A DNA stretch of 64,000 nt. Origin: Rossellomorea marisflavi (GTDB lineage: Bacteria > Bacillota > Bacilli > Bacillales > Bacillaceae_B). The first letter of the stretch is position 1; the number at the start of each line of letters is the position of its first letter. Under the pieces are notes generated by a model, which saw only the letters and a program-made list of their open reading frames with translations, had not been told where the DNA came from and made no database searches. Location: positions 16,893 to 80,892 of the forward strand of contig NZ_LGUE01000006.1 in NCBI RefSeq assembly GCF_001274775.1. The letters run 5' to 3'. Positions 44,209-53,386 of this stretch are shown one piece after another. The position numbers and the translations under genes were made by a program.

Positions 44209-45117
44209 GTGACCATACAGATGGATCGAATATCAAATGACTTGATCGTACAATCAATGAAAGAAAATATGGCCCTGATCCAATTCGGGATCGACCGGAG
44301 AGTCACCTATGTCAATGACTTGTTCGCCGGTAGCGTCGGGTATCGAGCCGACGATATGGTGGGGATGCATCATAAGGAACTCTGCTTCCCGTCATTCGCC
44401 AACAGCGGCGGATATGAAACCTTTTGGAAGAGGCTCCTGTCGGGGCGCAGCTTCCAGGACAAGATTGAACGGAAGGATGCCATGGGGAATGCAATCTGGC
44501 TCGAGGCGACCTATATGCCCATCTTTGACGAGGACTCCCGCAGGGTCATCGGCATCTTGAAGGTGGCGACCAACATCACCGACCGTCAGAGGGCGATTTC
44601 GTCCTTGACGGATGATTTGAAGGGGCTGGCAGAAGACCTTCATGATCAGGCGAAGGGAGGCATCGACCGCGGGAATGAGCTCATGGGGATCATTGACCGG
44701 ATGACCAGGGTATCGGAAGAAAATTCGGAAACCCTCCAAGGGCTCCAGAAACAGGCCGATGATATCAAAGGCATTGTCCAGACCGTAAGGGAAATCGCCG
44801 CCCAGACGAATTTACTTGCCCTGAACGCCGCCATCGAAGCTGCAAGGGCAGGCGAGCATGGCAGGGGCTTTGACGTCGTGGCGAAAGAAGTGCGGAAACT
44901 ATCGGAGCGGGTGGAGAAATCCATCGTCGAAATCCGTGATAACATCGAAGGCATCACCGTCGAAGTGAAGAAGATCACCTCCGGTACCGATACCGCCCAG
45001 CATGATATCAAGGAAAGCCAGACGATGATCAAGCACACCGTCCACGATTTCTCCGGCCTGACGATGGCCTCCACCAAGCTGGAAGAGCATGCAAAAAGAT
45101 TCCAGGACATCATATAA
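44209..45117 (+). CDS. Soluble PAS-domain chemoreceptor-like protein
   Basis: 302 residues, start GTG 44209 or ATG 44221. There is no membrane segment. A PAS domain (about 15-130, ending [13 protein letters not shown]) is followed by a shortened methyl-accepting signalling domain with the hairpin tip [20 protein letters not shown] (about 193-212) intact. Such proteins contact CheA/CheW in the cytoplasm. The close spacing to the MHYT-GGDEF-EAL gene suggests a joint role in motility or adhesion. A terminator follows. Confidence 0.86.
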   Translation: MTIQMDRISNDLIVQSMKENMALIQFGIDRRVTYVNDLFAGSVGYRADDMVGMHHKELCFPSFANSGGYETFWKRLLSGRSFQDKIERKDAMGNAIWLEATYMPIFDEDSRRVIGILKVATNITDRQRAISSLTDDLKGLAEDLHDQAKGGIDRGNELMGIIDRMTRVSEENSETLQGLQKQADDIKGIVQTVREIAAQTNLLALNAAIEAARAGEHGRGFDVVAKEVRKLSERVEKSIVEIRDNIEGITVEVKKITSGTDTAQHDIKESQTMIKHTVHDFSGLTMASTKLEEHAKRFQDII

Positions 45118-45123
45118 GTTTCA

Positions 45124-45151
45124 TAGCCATCCTCCGGGATGGTTTTTTTTG
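45124..45151 (+). terminator. Terminator of the chemoreceptor-like gene
   Basis: CCATCC-TCC-GGGATGG with eight T residues. Confidence 0.8.
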
Positions 45152-45243
45152 TGGGCACCGGGAAATGAGAGAGTTCCTACGTTTATCCCAGTCTCGAATA
45201 GGTAATAAGTAATGTACAAATCAAACAGCGAGCAGGTGAGCGC

Positions 45244-45393
45244 ATGGATTATCAGAAGCTGCCCTTACGAGAGCTGGTGGAACGGATCATAGCGGGGGAT
45301 GAACGGGCGGTGCAGGAGTTCGAAAGAAGATGGGAGATTCCGTGGGATCAGTTGGGCAGCGTCCCGATCCACCTCAAAAATCCTCGGAAGTGA
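45244..45393 (+). CDS. Small hypothetical protein, 49 residues
   Basis: From ATG 45244, with an AGCAGGTGAG ribosome binding site, the frame encodes a charged helical peptide (MDYQKLPLRELVERIIAGDE at the N-terminus) ending KNPRK. Codon use matches the neighbouring core genes. No family is recognised. It lies alone between the chemoreceptor terminator and the AlaX gene. Confidence 0.55.
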   Translation: MDYQKLPLRELVERIIAGDERAVQEFERRWEIPWDQLGSVPIHLKNPRK

Positions 45394-45447
45394 TGTCTCC
45401 TCTGTGGTAAAGTAGACAGATAAGAACGCAGAGGAAGAGGGAATATC

Positions 45448-46641
45448 ATGACCGTCAAACGCTATTACGCAGATGCGTACCGCAGCACATTCACCACCAC
45501 GATCAACGAACTAGCTCAGGATGAAAAAGGACGCTGGTACGCCATTCTTGAAGAAACGTGCTTCTATCCGACAGGTGGAGGTCAGCCTCACGATACGGGG
45601 ATGCTCGGGGGACGCAGGGTCCTGGAAGTAGAAAATGTGAACGGAGAGATCCGTCACTACCTGGATGCCCCCCTTGAGGAAGGCGTCACCATCAACGGGA
45701 ATATCGACTGGGATAGACGCTTCGACCATATGCAGCAGCATGCGGGGCAGCATATCCTGTCTGCCAGCTTTATAGAATCTCTAGGCTATGAAACCATCAG
45801 TTTTCATCTTGGTCAGGAGACCCTCACCATCGATCTTGAGATCCCCGATTTGACCAGGGAAGAGGCAAAGCGAGCAGAAGCCCTTGCCAATCAGGTGATC
45901 AGGGAAGCGAGACCCATTGAGACAAAGTGGGTAACGGAAGGCGAGCTGGGAGATTATCCACTCAGGAAGCAGCCCGATGTGGACGGACCGATCCGTCTGG
46001 TGATTATTCCGGACTTCGATTATAACGGATGTGGCGGGACCCACCCTGCATCCACAAGCGAAGTGGGTGGCATCAAGATTCTCGATTGGGAAAAGCATAA
46101 GTCTCATATTCGTCTCAGGTTCATCTGTGGGGACAGGATCCGCACCCATCTCCAAGCAAAGCACGATCTCCTGAGAGACCTGACGGGGATCATCCAGGCA
46201 CCGGAAGAGGGCATGAAGGAAGCCGTGCTGCGGATGATCGACAGGCAAAAGGACATCGAGAAGGAGCTGGAGGGTGTAAAAGTCGAATACCTGAAGCTTG
46301 AGGCAGACGTACTGGTCAATAGCGTTCAAGAGGTAGCGGGACACCTCCTGCTCTCCCGGGTCTATGACGAGCGTCCGATCAAGGAGCTCCAGGGCCTCGC
46401 TCAACAGATCACAGCCCGGAACGAAGATGTGGTCGTCCTGTTTGCCGTGAAGAACGGAGCCAAGCTTCAGCTTGTCGGGGCAAGAGGGAAGGCATCGACC
46501 GCCGCCCTCAAGGAATCGGTGCGACCGGTATTCGATCTGATCAACGGAAAAGGAGGAGGAAAGGATGCATTCGTCCAAGGCGGTGGTGAGGCGATCATCA
46601 GCAAGGAAGAGCTTATGGATGAGTGGATTCGTCAGCTATAA
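45448..46641 (+). CDS. AlaX-type alanyl-tRNA editing protein with DHHA1 domain
   Basis: 397 residues. The N-terminal editing core has the zinc motifs HMQQHAGQH (H-x3-H, about 93-101) and CGGTH (about 193-197), as in the AlaRS editing domain. A linking coiled coil (about 255-300) leads to a C-terminal DHHA1 domain with GGGKDAFVQGGG. These free-standing proteins hydrolyse Ser- or Gly-tRNA(Ala). It is the long (AlaX-L) form, and a terminator follows. Confidence 0.88.
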   Translation: MTVKRYYADAYRSTFTTTINELAQDEKGRWYAILEETCFYPTGGGQPHDTGMLGGRRVLEVENVNGEIRHYLDAPLEEGVTINGNIDWDRRFDHMQQHAGQHILSASFIESLGYETISFHLGQETLTIDLEIPDLTREEAKRAEALANQVIREARPIETKWVTEGELGDYPLRKQPDVDGPIRLVIIPDFDYNGCGGTHPASTSEVGGIKILDWEKHKSHIRLRFICGDRIRTHLQAKHDLLRDLTGIIQAPEEGMKEAVLRMIDRQKDIEKELEGVKVEYLKLEADVLVNSVQEVAGHLLLSRVYDERPIKELQGLAQQITARNEDVVVLFAVKNGAKLQLVGARGKASTAALKESVRPVFDLINGKGGGKDAFVQGGGEAIISKEELMDEWIRQL

Positions 46642-46643
46642 AG

Positions 46644-46678
46644 CAAGCCTGCAGGTGTGCCCTGCAGGCTTTTTATTA
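46644..46678 (+). terminator. Terminator of the AlaX gene
   Basis: AAGCCTGCAGG-TGTG-CCCTGCAGGCTTTTTATT, with one bulged C. Confidence 0.88.
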
Positions 46679-47152
46679 TAAACGAATCCAAAGGCCTATA
46701 AGAAAGTTCAACGTCGCTATTTCACTGGAGGTATTCTGACAAATTCTTGTTTTTGGAGGGGGGACAATCTTGGTCTAGTTCGATTGAATCTGACCCTAGG
46801 ACCTATTTGAGGGTGGGGGGTAGACGGCTTGGTAGTTCTATACGTACAGACAAAATTCGACATGCTTCTGCGGGGAATTGACGGAGGTGCATCTCGATGG
46901 TAAGGATAATAAAGGGAAAAATGGTTTTGGGCTGACGGATAGAAGTATTCATCCCATTATTTTTTTCTTTTCAATTGTAAGATGATTGAAGAAATAGAAA
47001 AACGGGTAAATGGAAATCTGTTAAGATAATTACAGGATATGGATATTTATATGGATGAAGTTCCGACAGTGCGATTGATGGAATGGGTTCATTATTTCCG
47101 AAGTCCTAAGCATTTTCCACATCAAAAACCCAATATAGAAAGGAAACAAACG
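46679..47152 (+). other. Gene-free stretch before the Yip1-family gene
   Basis: About 470 bases. I see no gene that I can support, no repeat and no strong hairpin. Confidence 0.35.
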
Positions 47153-47803
47153 ATGCAAACTGCAGCAGACCCACAACAACCAATGCAAGAAACAAAACCG
47201 TTGAATCCATGGCTCACCATCTGGGTGAAGCCAAGAACGACCATCCGCTATATTCTTAATCATAAGTTTCTCGGTTTCGCCTTTTTACTCTCTATCCTGG
47301 CTGGAATCGGCAATACGCTTGATCAAGCATCGTCTAGAGATGTCCTTGATAATATGGATCTTGGTTTACCTTTATTCCTTCTTGGGGCGGTGATTTTCGG
47401 AGCCATCACCGGTATTATTGGCTGGTTCCTGACCTCCCTGGTTGCGTGGGGGGTAGGAAAGATTTTCAAAGGGACGGCCACCTACAAGGAGATGCTCCTG
47501 GCGACAGCATGGGCGAACATTCCGATAATCATCGCGCTTGTTCTTTGGGTGCCGGACCTGATGGTCATGGGCGAAGGCGCATTTCAATCTGATTATGTGG
47601 TCGGTTCTTTCATAGGAGCGGTATACATCTTTTTCTCGGTATTCGTTCAAATTGTCCTTGCGGGCTGGTACTTCTTTATCTTAATTAAAGCTGTTTCTGA
47701 AGCTCACCGGTTCTCATCATGGCTTGGCCTCTGCACGCTCTTGATTCCGGGTGCCGTGCTGACTATTTTATTTATTCCGATTCTCTTGTTGGCTATGTTT
47801 TAA
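47153..47803 (+). CDS. Yip1-domain membrane protein
   Basis: 216 residues from ATG 47153 (AAAGGAAA site); a longer frame from 47039 has no site. After a cytoplasmic start with PLNPWLTIWVKPRTTIRYIL (the usual Yip1 entry), five membrane helices follow. Function in bacteria unknown. A hairpin with T-tract lies after the stop (47813-47850). Confidence 0.8.
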   Translation: MQTAADPQQPMQETKPLNPWLTIWVKPRTTIRYILNHKFLGFAFLLSILAGIGNTLDQASSRDVLDNMDLGLPLFLLGAVIFGAITGIIGWFLTSLVAWGVGKIFKGTATYKEMLLATAWANIPIIIALVLWVPDLMVMGEGAFQSDYVVGSFIGAVYIFFSVFVQIVLAGWYFFILIKAVSEAHRFSSWLGLCTLLIPGAVLTILFIPILLLAMF

Positions 47804-47811
47804 TGATTCAT

Positions 47812-47851
47812 CAGCACCCCGGCTCCTTTTATAGGATAGGGGTGTTTTTTA
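47812..47851 (+). terminator. Terminator after the Yip1-family gene
   Basis: CACCCC pairs with GGGGTG across a loop holding a further GGCTCCT/AGGAT pairing; six T residues follow. It lies between convergent genes. Confidence 0.65.
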
Positions 47852-48442
47852 TTGAAGGTACTTAGGTACGTGATTAGCTTCACCCTCTGATACCACTTCT
47901 TGAAAAATATTGTGGGTAGTCCCCTCTTTCGGCAGTGATGTCTGTCTGGATTGGAGTGCCTGAAGAAGATTCTGGATGTCCTCCTTAGTAGCGGGTTGCT
48001 TTTCCGGCCTGAGATTATAGCCTAATTGCCCATTGGATTCAATGGTTGCATATTGAACATCTTTATGAGAGGTGACCCCTACCTGTCGCAACCGCTGCTC
48101 GAGTTTATCAACAGGAAGTCTCAGTTTTTTTAAGTTTTTCTCGTTGAGGATGCCATTTTCAATAACTACGAGTGCCTTACCGGATATGGCGGTTTCTACA
48201 GGGTCAAATTTAAACTGGATGTATTCGGTGAGAATCAGACTGATGACCAATATACCGGCTATCCCGAAAGTAGTCCATAATCCTTTACCGGATACGGGTT
48301 GAATTAAAAGAGTTCCTATTGCGATCATCATGACGGTTTGTGGAATCGTCATCTGAGAGATGGTCCTTCTTCCGCTGATCCTTAATAATAATGTTGCCGC
48401 AACAAAGATGATGAGGGTCTGCCAAATAAGAGCGGGTTCCAT
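47849..48442 (-). CDS. DUF421 membrane protein
   Basis: 197 residues. Three membrane helices (about 5-80) precede a cytoplasmic domain. LLLRISGRRTISQMTIPQTVMMIAIG is the DUF421 (YetF/YcaP) signature, cited here only as the key residues R-x-x-G-R-R and I-G. The C-terminal part (ALVVIENGILNEKNLKKLRL) is the usual soluble domain. A GGAGG site precedes ATG 48442. YetF-type proteins are found in spore membranes in Bacillus; this paralog's role is unknown. Confidence 0.85.
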   Translation of the reverse strand: MEPALIWQTLIIFVAATLLLRISGRRTISQMTIPQTVMMIAIGTLLIQPVSGKGLWTTFGIAGILVISLILTEYIQFKFDPVETAISGKALVVIENGILNEKNLKKLRLPVDKLEQRLRQVGVTSHKDVQYATIESNGQLGYNLRPEKQPATKEDIQNLLQALQSRQTSLPKEGTTHNIFQEVVSEGEANHVPKYLQ

Positions 48443-48519
48443 GTGTATCCTCCAGTCGTTTTAGGTAAACGGTGCATGACTTCTAAGCACACCGTGTACC
48501 AAGTACTTTGTCTTAGTGT

Positions 48520-48717
48520 GTGAAACGAGCAACATACATATCCAATTTATCTTTTGATTTTGAGCATCACCCTCATGCTTCAGTGCCCTATCAAAAGGGT
48601 TTCATCCAGGTTCAGAAAGGGAAATATGAGGAAAATGAGTTTTTCTATTCGGCTTTTGTCGATTTATTGGTTAAAATAGAAAGGATGGCAACAACTCAAA
48701 GGAGAGAAATTTCATGA
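48520..48717 (+). CDS. Doubtful small ORF upstream of pncB
   Basis: 65 codons from GTG 48520, overlapping the pncB start by four bases (ATGA). No clear ribosome binding site precedes it and no family is recognised. The overlap and position are the only support; it may be a remnant or a spurious frame. Confidence 0.25.
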   Translation: MKRATYISNLSFDFEHHPHASVPYQKGFIQVQKGKYEENEFFYSAFVDLLVKIERMATTQRREIS

Positions 48718-50186
48718 CGATGCAGTATGCAGATGACAGTTTGGCTTTACATACAGACTTGTATCAAATCAATATGACGAAGGCTTATTGGGACGATAAT
48801 TTTCATAATCGAAAGGCTGTTTTTGAAGTCTTCTTTCGAAAACTGCCTTTTGGCAATGGATATGCGGTCTTCGCGGGACTTGAGAGAATCATTGAGTTCG
48901 TGAAGAAATTCCAGTTTTCGGATAGCGATATCGATTATTTGAGGGAGCTTGGATATGAAGAGGAGTTCCTTCAGTACTTGAAGGATATGCGATTCACCGG
49001 GACAATCCGTTCCATGGAGGAAGGGGAGCTTTCCTTTGGGAATGTGCCGCTCCTTCGCGTGGAGGCACCGCTTGGCCAGGCGCAGCTGTTGGAAACCGCG
49101 CTTCTTAATATCGTGAACTATCAGACCTTGATCGCTACGAAGGCAAACCGGATCAAGCAGGTGGTACAGGACGAGGTGGTCATGGAGTTCGGCACACGTC
49201 GTGCCCATGAGCTCGATGCCGCCATCTGGGGGACGCGTGCCGCCTACATCGGTGGTTTCGATGCGACGAGCAATGTACGGGCCGGGAAGATCTTCGGCAT
49301 GCCGGTGTCGGGTACACACGCCCATGCCATGGTACAGGCTTACCGCGATGAGTACACGGCTTTCCACAAATATGCAGAGAGCCATAAGGACTGTGTATTC
49401 CTTGTGGATACGTACGATACCCTCCGTTCCGGAGTTCCGACGGCCATCAAGGTGGCGAAGGAGCTCGGCGATAAGATCAATTTCAAAGGGATCCGCCTCG
49501 ACAGCGGAGACATGGCGTACCAGTCCAAGAAGGCACGCAAGATGCTCGATGATGCGGGATTCCCGGACACGAAGATCATTGCGTCGAACGATCTTGATGA
49601 GTATACCATCATGAACCTGAAGGCTCAGGGTGCCCTGATCGACGTGTGGGGGATCGGGACGAAGCTCATCACGGCTTATGACCAGCCTGCCCTCGGTGCA
49701 GTCTACAAACTCGTGTCCATCGAAGGGGAAGACGGCAACATGCAGGATACCATCAAGATCTCCAGCAATGCGGAGAAGGTATCGACGCCTGGTAAGAAAC
49801 GCGTGTACCGCATCATCAACTCGATCAATCACAAGTCTGAAGGGGAGTACATCGCCCTTGAGCACGAGAAGCCTCAGGAAGAAGAGCGCCTGAAGATGTT
49901 CCACCCTGTGCATACGTACATCAGCAAATTCGTCACGAACTTCGAGGCGCGGGAGCTGCATGTGGATGTATTCAAGGATGGAAAGCTTGTGTATGAAACA
50001 CCATCCCTCGACAGGATCCGTACCTTTGTGAATGAAAACCTGGAATTGCTGTGGGATGAATACAAGCGTGCCATGAATCCTGAAGGGTACCCGGTCGATC
50101 TCAGTGATGAATGCTGGTCCAATAAGATGGAACTCATCCATGAAGTCAAAGCGTCGGTCAAAGAAAAATCAGTTGATATCAAGTAA
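48714..50186 (+). CDS. pncB: Nicotinate phosphoribosyltransferase
   Basis: 490 residues, the usual length of the long Gram-positive form. LHTDLYQINMTKAYW at the N-terminus, GTRRAHELDAAIWGTRAAYI, the phosphohistidine region GTHAHAMVQAY and IRLDSGDMAYQSKKAR are family motifs. It makes nicotinate mononucleotide from nicotinate and PRPP. An AAAGGAGAG site lies upstream. nadE follows after 68 bases, giving a two-step NAD salvage unit. Confidence 0.93.
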   Translation: MTMQYADDSLALHTDLYQINMTKAYWDDNFHNRKAVFEVFFRKLPFGNGYAVFAGLERIIEFVKKFQFSDSDIDYLRELGYEEEFLQYLKDMRFTGTIRSMEEGELSFGNVPLLRVEAPLGQAQLLETALLNIVNYQTLIATKANRIKQVVQDEVVMEFGTRRAHELDAAIWGTRAAYIGGFDATSNVRAGKIFGMPVSGTHAHAMVQAYRDEYTAFHKYAESHKDCVFLVDTYDTLRSGVPTAIKVAKELGDKINFKGIRLDSGDMAYQSKKARKMLDDAGFPDTKIIASNDLDEYTIMNLKAQGALIDVWGIGTKLITAYDQPALGAVYKLVSIEGEDGNMQDTIKISSNAEKVSTPGKKRVYRIINSINHKSEGEYIALEHEKPQEEERLKMFHPVHTYISKFVTNFEARELHVDVFKDGKLVYETPSLDRIRTFVNENLELLWDEYKRAMNPEGYPVDLSDECWSNKMELIHEVKASVKEKSVDIK

Positions 50187-50254
50187 GTTTCGTTGTTTGC
50201 GGGCATCATAAAAAGGTATACTTATGATGTAATAAAACCTAACATGGAGTGTGA

Positions 50255-51085
50255 ATGATGGATTCTCTTCAAAAACAAATCGTAGAAGAAATGATGGTTT
50301 CACCGGAGATTGATCCCAAGGAAGAAATTCGACGCAGTGTCGATTTCATGAAATCGTATCTTAAGAAGAACTCGTTCCTCAAGAGTCTCGTTCTTGGCAT
50401 TTCGGGAGGTCAGGATTCCACTCTCCTCGGGAAGCTCGCTTCGATTGCCATCACGGAACTGAACGAAGAAGCCGGTTCAAACGAATATGCGTTTTACGCC
50501 ATCCGTCTGCCATATGGGGAGCAGGGCGACGCCCAGGATGCCATTGATGCCGTTAAGTTCATCGACCCGACGGATTCCTTGACCGTCAATATTAAAGCGG
50601 CTGTGGACGCAAGTGTCCAGACCCTGAAGGAAAGCGGCATCGAGATGTCGGATTTCGTGAAAGGGAATGAAAAGGCCCGTGAGCGCATGAAGGTTCAATT
50701 CGCTGTCGCTGCCGTGAAGAAAGGTGTCGTCCTCGGAACGGATCATTCTGCCGAAGCGGTGACTGGATTCTATACGAAGTTCGGGGACGGGGCCGCAGAT
50801 CTTGTACCTCTATTCCGTTTGAATAAACGTCAAGGCCGCAAGCTTCTTGAAGAGCTCGGGTGCCCGGAACATCTCTATACGAAGAAGCCGACTGCCGATC
50901 TTGAGGAAGATCGCCCGGCTCTTGCTGATGAAGAAGCGCTTGGCGTCACCTATGAACAGCTGGATGACTATCTTGAAGGAAAAGAAGTTCCAGCTGACGC
51001 AAAGAAGGTTATTGAGTCCCACTACTTGAAGACTCAACATAAACGCCATCTGCCGATCACTGTATTCGATGATTTTTGGAAATAA
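50255..51085 (+). CDS. nadE: NH3-dependent NAD+ synthetase
   Basis: 276 residues. PP-loop [15 protein letters not shown] (about 48-62), [35 protein letters not shown] and the C-terminal [11 protein letters not shown] are the NadE motifs. There is no glutaminase domain, so it uses ammonia to amidate nicotinate adenine dinucleotide. ATG 50255 or 50258 are both possible. Confidence 0.94.
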   Translation: MMDSLQKQIVEEMMVSPEIDPKEEIRRSVDFMKSYLKKNSFLKSLVLGISGGQDSTLLGKLASIAITELNEEAGSNEYAFYAIRLPYGEQGDAQDAIDAVKFIDPTDSLTVNIKAAVDASVQTLKESGIEMSDFVKGNEKARERMKVQFAVAAVKKGVVLGTDHSAEAVTGFYTKFGDGAADLVPLFRLNKRQGRKLLEELGCPEHLYTKKPTADLEEDRPALADEEALGVTYEQLDDYLEGKEVPADAKKVIESHYLKTQHKRHLPITVFDDFWK

Positions 51086-51087
51086 GG

Positions 51088-51126
51088 AAAAAGCCGGTCC
51101 AGACGAATCTGGATCGGCTTTTTTTA
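51088..51126. terminator. Bidirectional terminator between nadE and the quinone oxidoreductase
   Basis: AAAAAGCCG-ATCCAGA type stem (AAGCCGGTCCAGA/TCTGGATCGGCTT) with A-tract before and T-tract after, so it can serve both convergent genes. Confidence 0.85.
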
Positions 51127-52086
51127 TGGCAACAGCAGGATTTTTCCTGTGCTTTTGCGGCTTTCAAGATATTCATGGGCTTTCCTGCCTTCACTCAAAT
51201 GGAAGGTCGTCGGTTCAGATAGGGTGATGGAACCGTCTGTAATCCATTGGAACAATTCGGCGGAACGTTCCACCCGCTCTTCATGTGAGGTGAGGACATT
51301 CCACAGGTCTCCGCCCGTCAATGTTTTGGACGTATCCATGAGCATGCGGGGATCGACCGGTTCCGGGTCGCCGCCTGCCATGCCGAAGAATACGACTGTC
51401 CCCCCTGTACGTGTGGCCTGGAAGCTGCCGCTCAGTGTGGACCCGATGGATTCATAGGCAACATCGACACCTGCAGGGTAGACCTCCTTGACCTTTGCTG
51501 CCCAATCCTCATCGTATAGGAAGACGTGATCAGCGCCGATGGCTTTGGCCACTTCTGCCTTCTCCTTGGTCGATGTCAGGCCGATCACATGTCCGCCTAG
51601 GGACTTGATGATCTGTACGAGTAATTGACCGACACCACCCGAGGCAGCGTGGACCAGGGCGTGGTCACCGTCTTTGATGGAGTAGCTGTCCTTGGTTAAA
51701 TAATGTGCGGTCAGTCCCTGTAGAAGGAGGGAAGCAGCCGTTTCAAAAGAGATAGCTTCTGGTACTGGAATGACTTTATCATGTGGAACGGCTACGAGCT
51801 CGGCGTTTGCATAGGGAACGTCGGCAAAAGCGATCCGGTCACCGATGTTTACGCCCTTTACATCCTCCCCGACCTTCTCGACGATGCCTGCCCCTTCATA
51901 GCCCAAGATGTAAGGTGGGTTCCCTGATAGATGATAGTTTCCTTTTCTCCGGTACACATCCGCGAAGTTGAGGCCGACAGCCTTCATCCTCACAAGTACC
52001 TCATTGCTGGCTAGAGTCGGTTCCGGAATATCTTGATACGACAGGACTTCCGGGCCTCCGAATCGTTCGAATACAAGTGCTTTCAT
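51124..52086 (-). CDS. NADPH:quinone oxidoreductase (zeta-crystallin-like)
   Basis: 320 residues of the medium-chain dehydrogenase family without the structural-zinc cysteines. GYEGAGIVEKVGEDV, AASGGVGQLLVQIIKSLGG (NADPH-binding AxxGGVG) and GADHVFLYDE are typical of QOR. It reduces quinones or enones. A clear ribosome binding site (GAGGTAAT) precedes ATG 52086. Confidence 0.87.
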   Translation of the reverse strand: MKALVFERFGGPEVLSYQDIPEPTLASNEVLVRMKAVGLNFADVYRRKGNYHLSGNPPYILGYEGAGIVEKVGEDVKGVNIGDRIAFADVPYANAELVAVPHDKVIPVPEAISFETAASLLLQGLTAHYLTKDSYSIKDGDHALVHAASGGVGQLLVQIIKSLGGHVIGLTSTKEKAEVAKAIGADHVFLYDEDWAAKVKEVYPAGVDVAYESIGSTLSGSFQATRTGGTVVFFGMAGGDPEPVDPRMLMDTSKTLTGGDLWNVLTSHEERVERSAELFQWITDGSITLSEPTTFHLSEGRKAHEYLESRKSTGKILLLP

Positions 52087-52429
52087 AGGGATTACCTCAT
52101 TTTTAAAAGATTGGCGCAGGTGATGAGCGCCGGTTTCACCATTATAATCCTTTTCCTCCTAACGACAAACTCGCAAAATCAGGAAGAAAATTTTAGTAGA
52201 ATCTTCTCTCTGCCTCCCCGGTAATAAACAATTAATGGTAATATGGATGAATAGTAAGAGCTGGACGCGTCCTTGTAATCGGGAAACGTTCAGAAGGGTT
52301 TTCTGGATTTTAATCGAAAGTAAGTAGTAAGAAGTTAAACAAACGTTTGAACAAGACAGGGGCCTTGCGATAGAGAGCATAAATAGCAGGCTGCATGTAT
52401 TGAAATAAGAAAAGGAAGGGGATAGTCAG
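52087..52429. other. Intergenic region between divergent genes
   Basis: 343 bases carrying promoters for the minus-strand oxidoreductase and the plus-strand MoxR operon. A 10-bp palindrome CAAACGTTTG at 52340-52349 could be an operator. No gene is visible. Confidence 0.4.
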
Positions 52430-53386
52430 ATGGCAGAGCAATCATTGAATCCCAAAGTGGAAGGGATTATACAAAATATTGAGAAGGTCATGATCGGAAA
52501 ACGTGAAGTGGCCGAGCTGAGCGTGGTGTCCCTGCTTGCCGGGGGGCATGTGCTGCTCGAGGATGTACCGGGTGTCGGAAAGACGATGATGGTGAAGGCA
52601 CTGGCCAAGTCGGTGGGGGCGGACTTCAAGCGGATCCAGTTCACGCCTGACCTCCTGCCTTCCGATGTCATCGGGGTGTCGATCTACAATCCGAGAGAAA
52701 TGGAGTTTACCTTCAGACCGGGTCCGATCATGGGGAATATCATTCTGGCGGATGAAATCAACCGGACATCACCCAAAACCCAGTCGGCACTCCTTGAGGG
52801 GATGGAAGAGAGCAGTGTGACAATCGACGGGATGACAAGGAAGCTCGATAAACCATTCTTTGTCATGGCGACGCAGAACCCGATTGAATATGAAGGGACC
52901 TATCCCCTTCCGGAAGCCCAGCTGGACCGATTCCTTCTGAAAATGAAAATGGGCTATCCTGAACCGGAAGAAGAGATGGAGGTCCTCAACCGGGCCCAAA
53001 AGAATCCGCCGATTGAAGATCTGGTACCGGCCATCACCCTTGCGGAACTGATCCAGCTTCAGGAGGAAGTGAAAGATATATTCGTTGACGATACGATCAA
53101 GAAATACATTGTCGATATCGCCCATCGGACGAGGATCCATGCCAACGTCTATCTCGGGGCGAGCCCCCGTGGGTCCATCGCCCTCATGAAAGCCTGTCAG
53201 GCGTACGCCTTCCTTAGGGGGCGGAGTTATGTGGTGCCGGATGATGTTCAGTTTTTGGCACCGTTCGTTTTCTCGCATCGGATCATCATGAAATCCGAAG
53301 CGAAGTATGAGGGGGTCACCCCGGAAGATGTCGTGGAAAGGGTCATCGCCAGGATGCCTGTCCCTGTTCAAAGGCTTGTGAGATAG
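52430..53386 (+). CDS. yeaC: MoxR-type AAA+ ATPase
   Basis: 318 residues. Walker A EDVPGVGKTMM (about 44-54), Walker B NIILADEINRTSPKTQ (about 104), sensor 1 ATQNPIEYEGTYPLPEAQLD and an AAA lid domain. MoxR ATPases act as chaperones for metal insertion or complex assembly. The order MoxR, DUF58, transglutaminase, guaA, pbuG equals yeaC-yeaD-yebA-guaA-pbuG of B. subtilis. Confidence 0.92.
   Translation: MAEQSLNPKVEGIIQNIEKVMIGKREVAELSVVSLLAGGHVLLEDVPGVGKTMMVKALAKSVGADFKRIQFTPDLLPSDVIGVSIYNPREMEFTFRPGPIMGNIILADEINRTSPKTQSALLEGMEESSVTIDGMTRKLDKPFFVMATQNPIEYEGTYPLPEAQLDRFLLKMKMGYPEPEEEMEVLNRAQKNPPIEDLVPAITLAELIQLQEEVKDIFVDDTIKKYIVDIAHRTRIHANVYLGASPRGSIALMKACQAYAFLRGRSYVVPDDVQFLAPFVFSHRIIMKSEAKYEGVTPEDVVERVIARMPVPVQRLVR

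Noticed and set aside
46679..47152. A possible gene in the 470-base gap before the Yip1-family gene
   Set aside because: The only frame (an N-terminal extension from 47039) lacks a ribosome binding site and family similarity, while ATG 47153 has both.
48747..50141. A 464-codon open frame on the minus strand
   Set aside because: It is antisense to pncB, which has clear motifs, and its own sequence shows no family or ribosome binding site. It is a codon-bias shadow.
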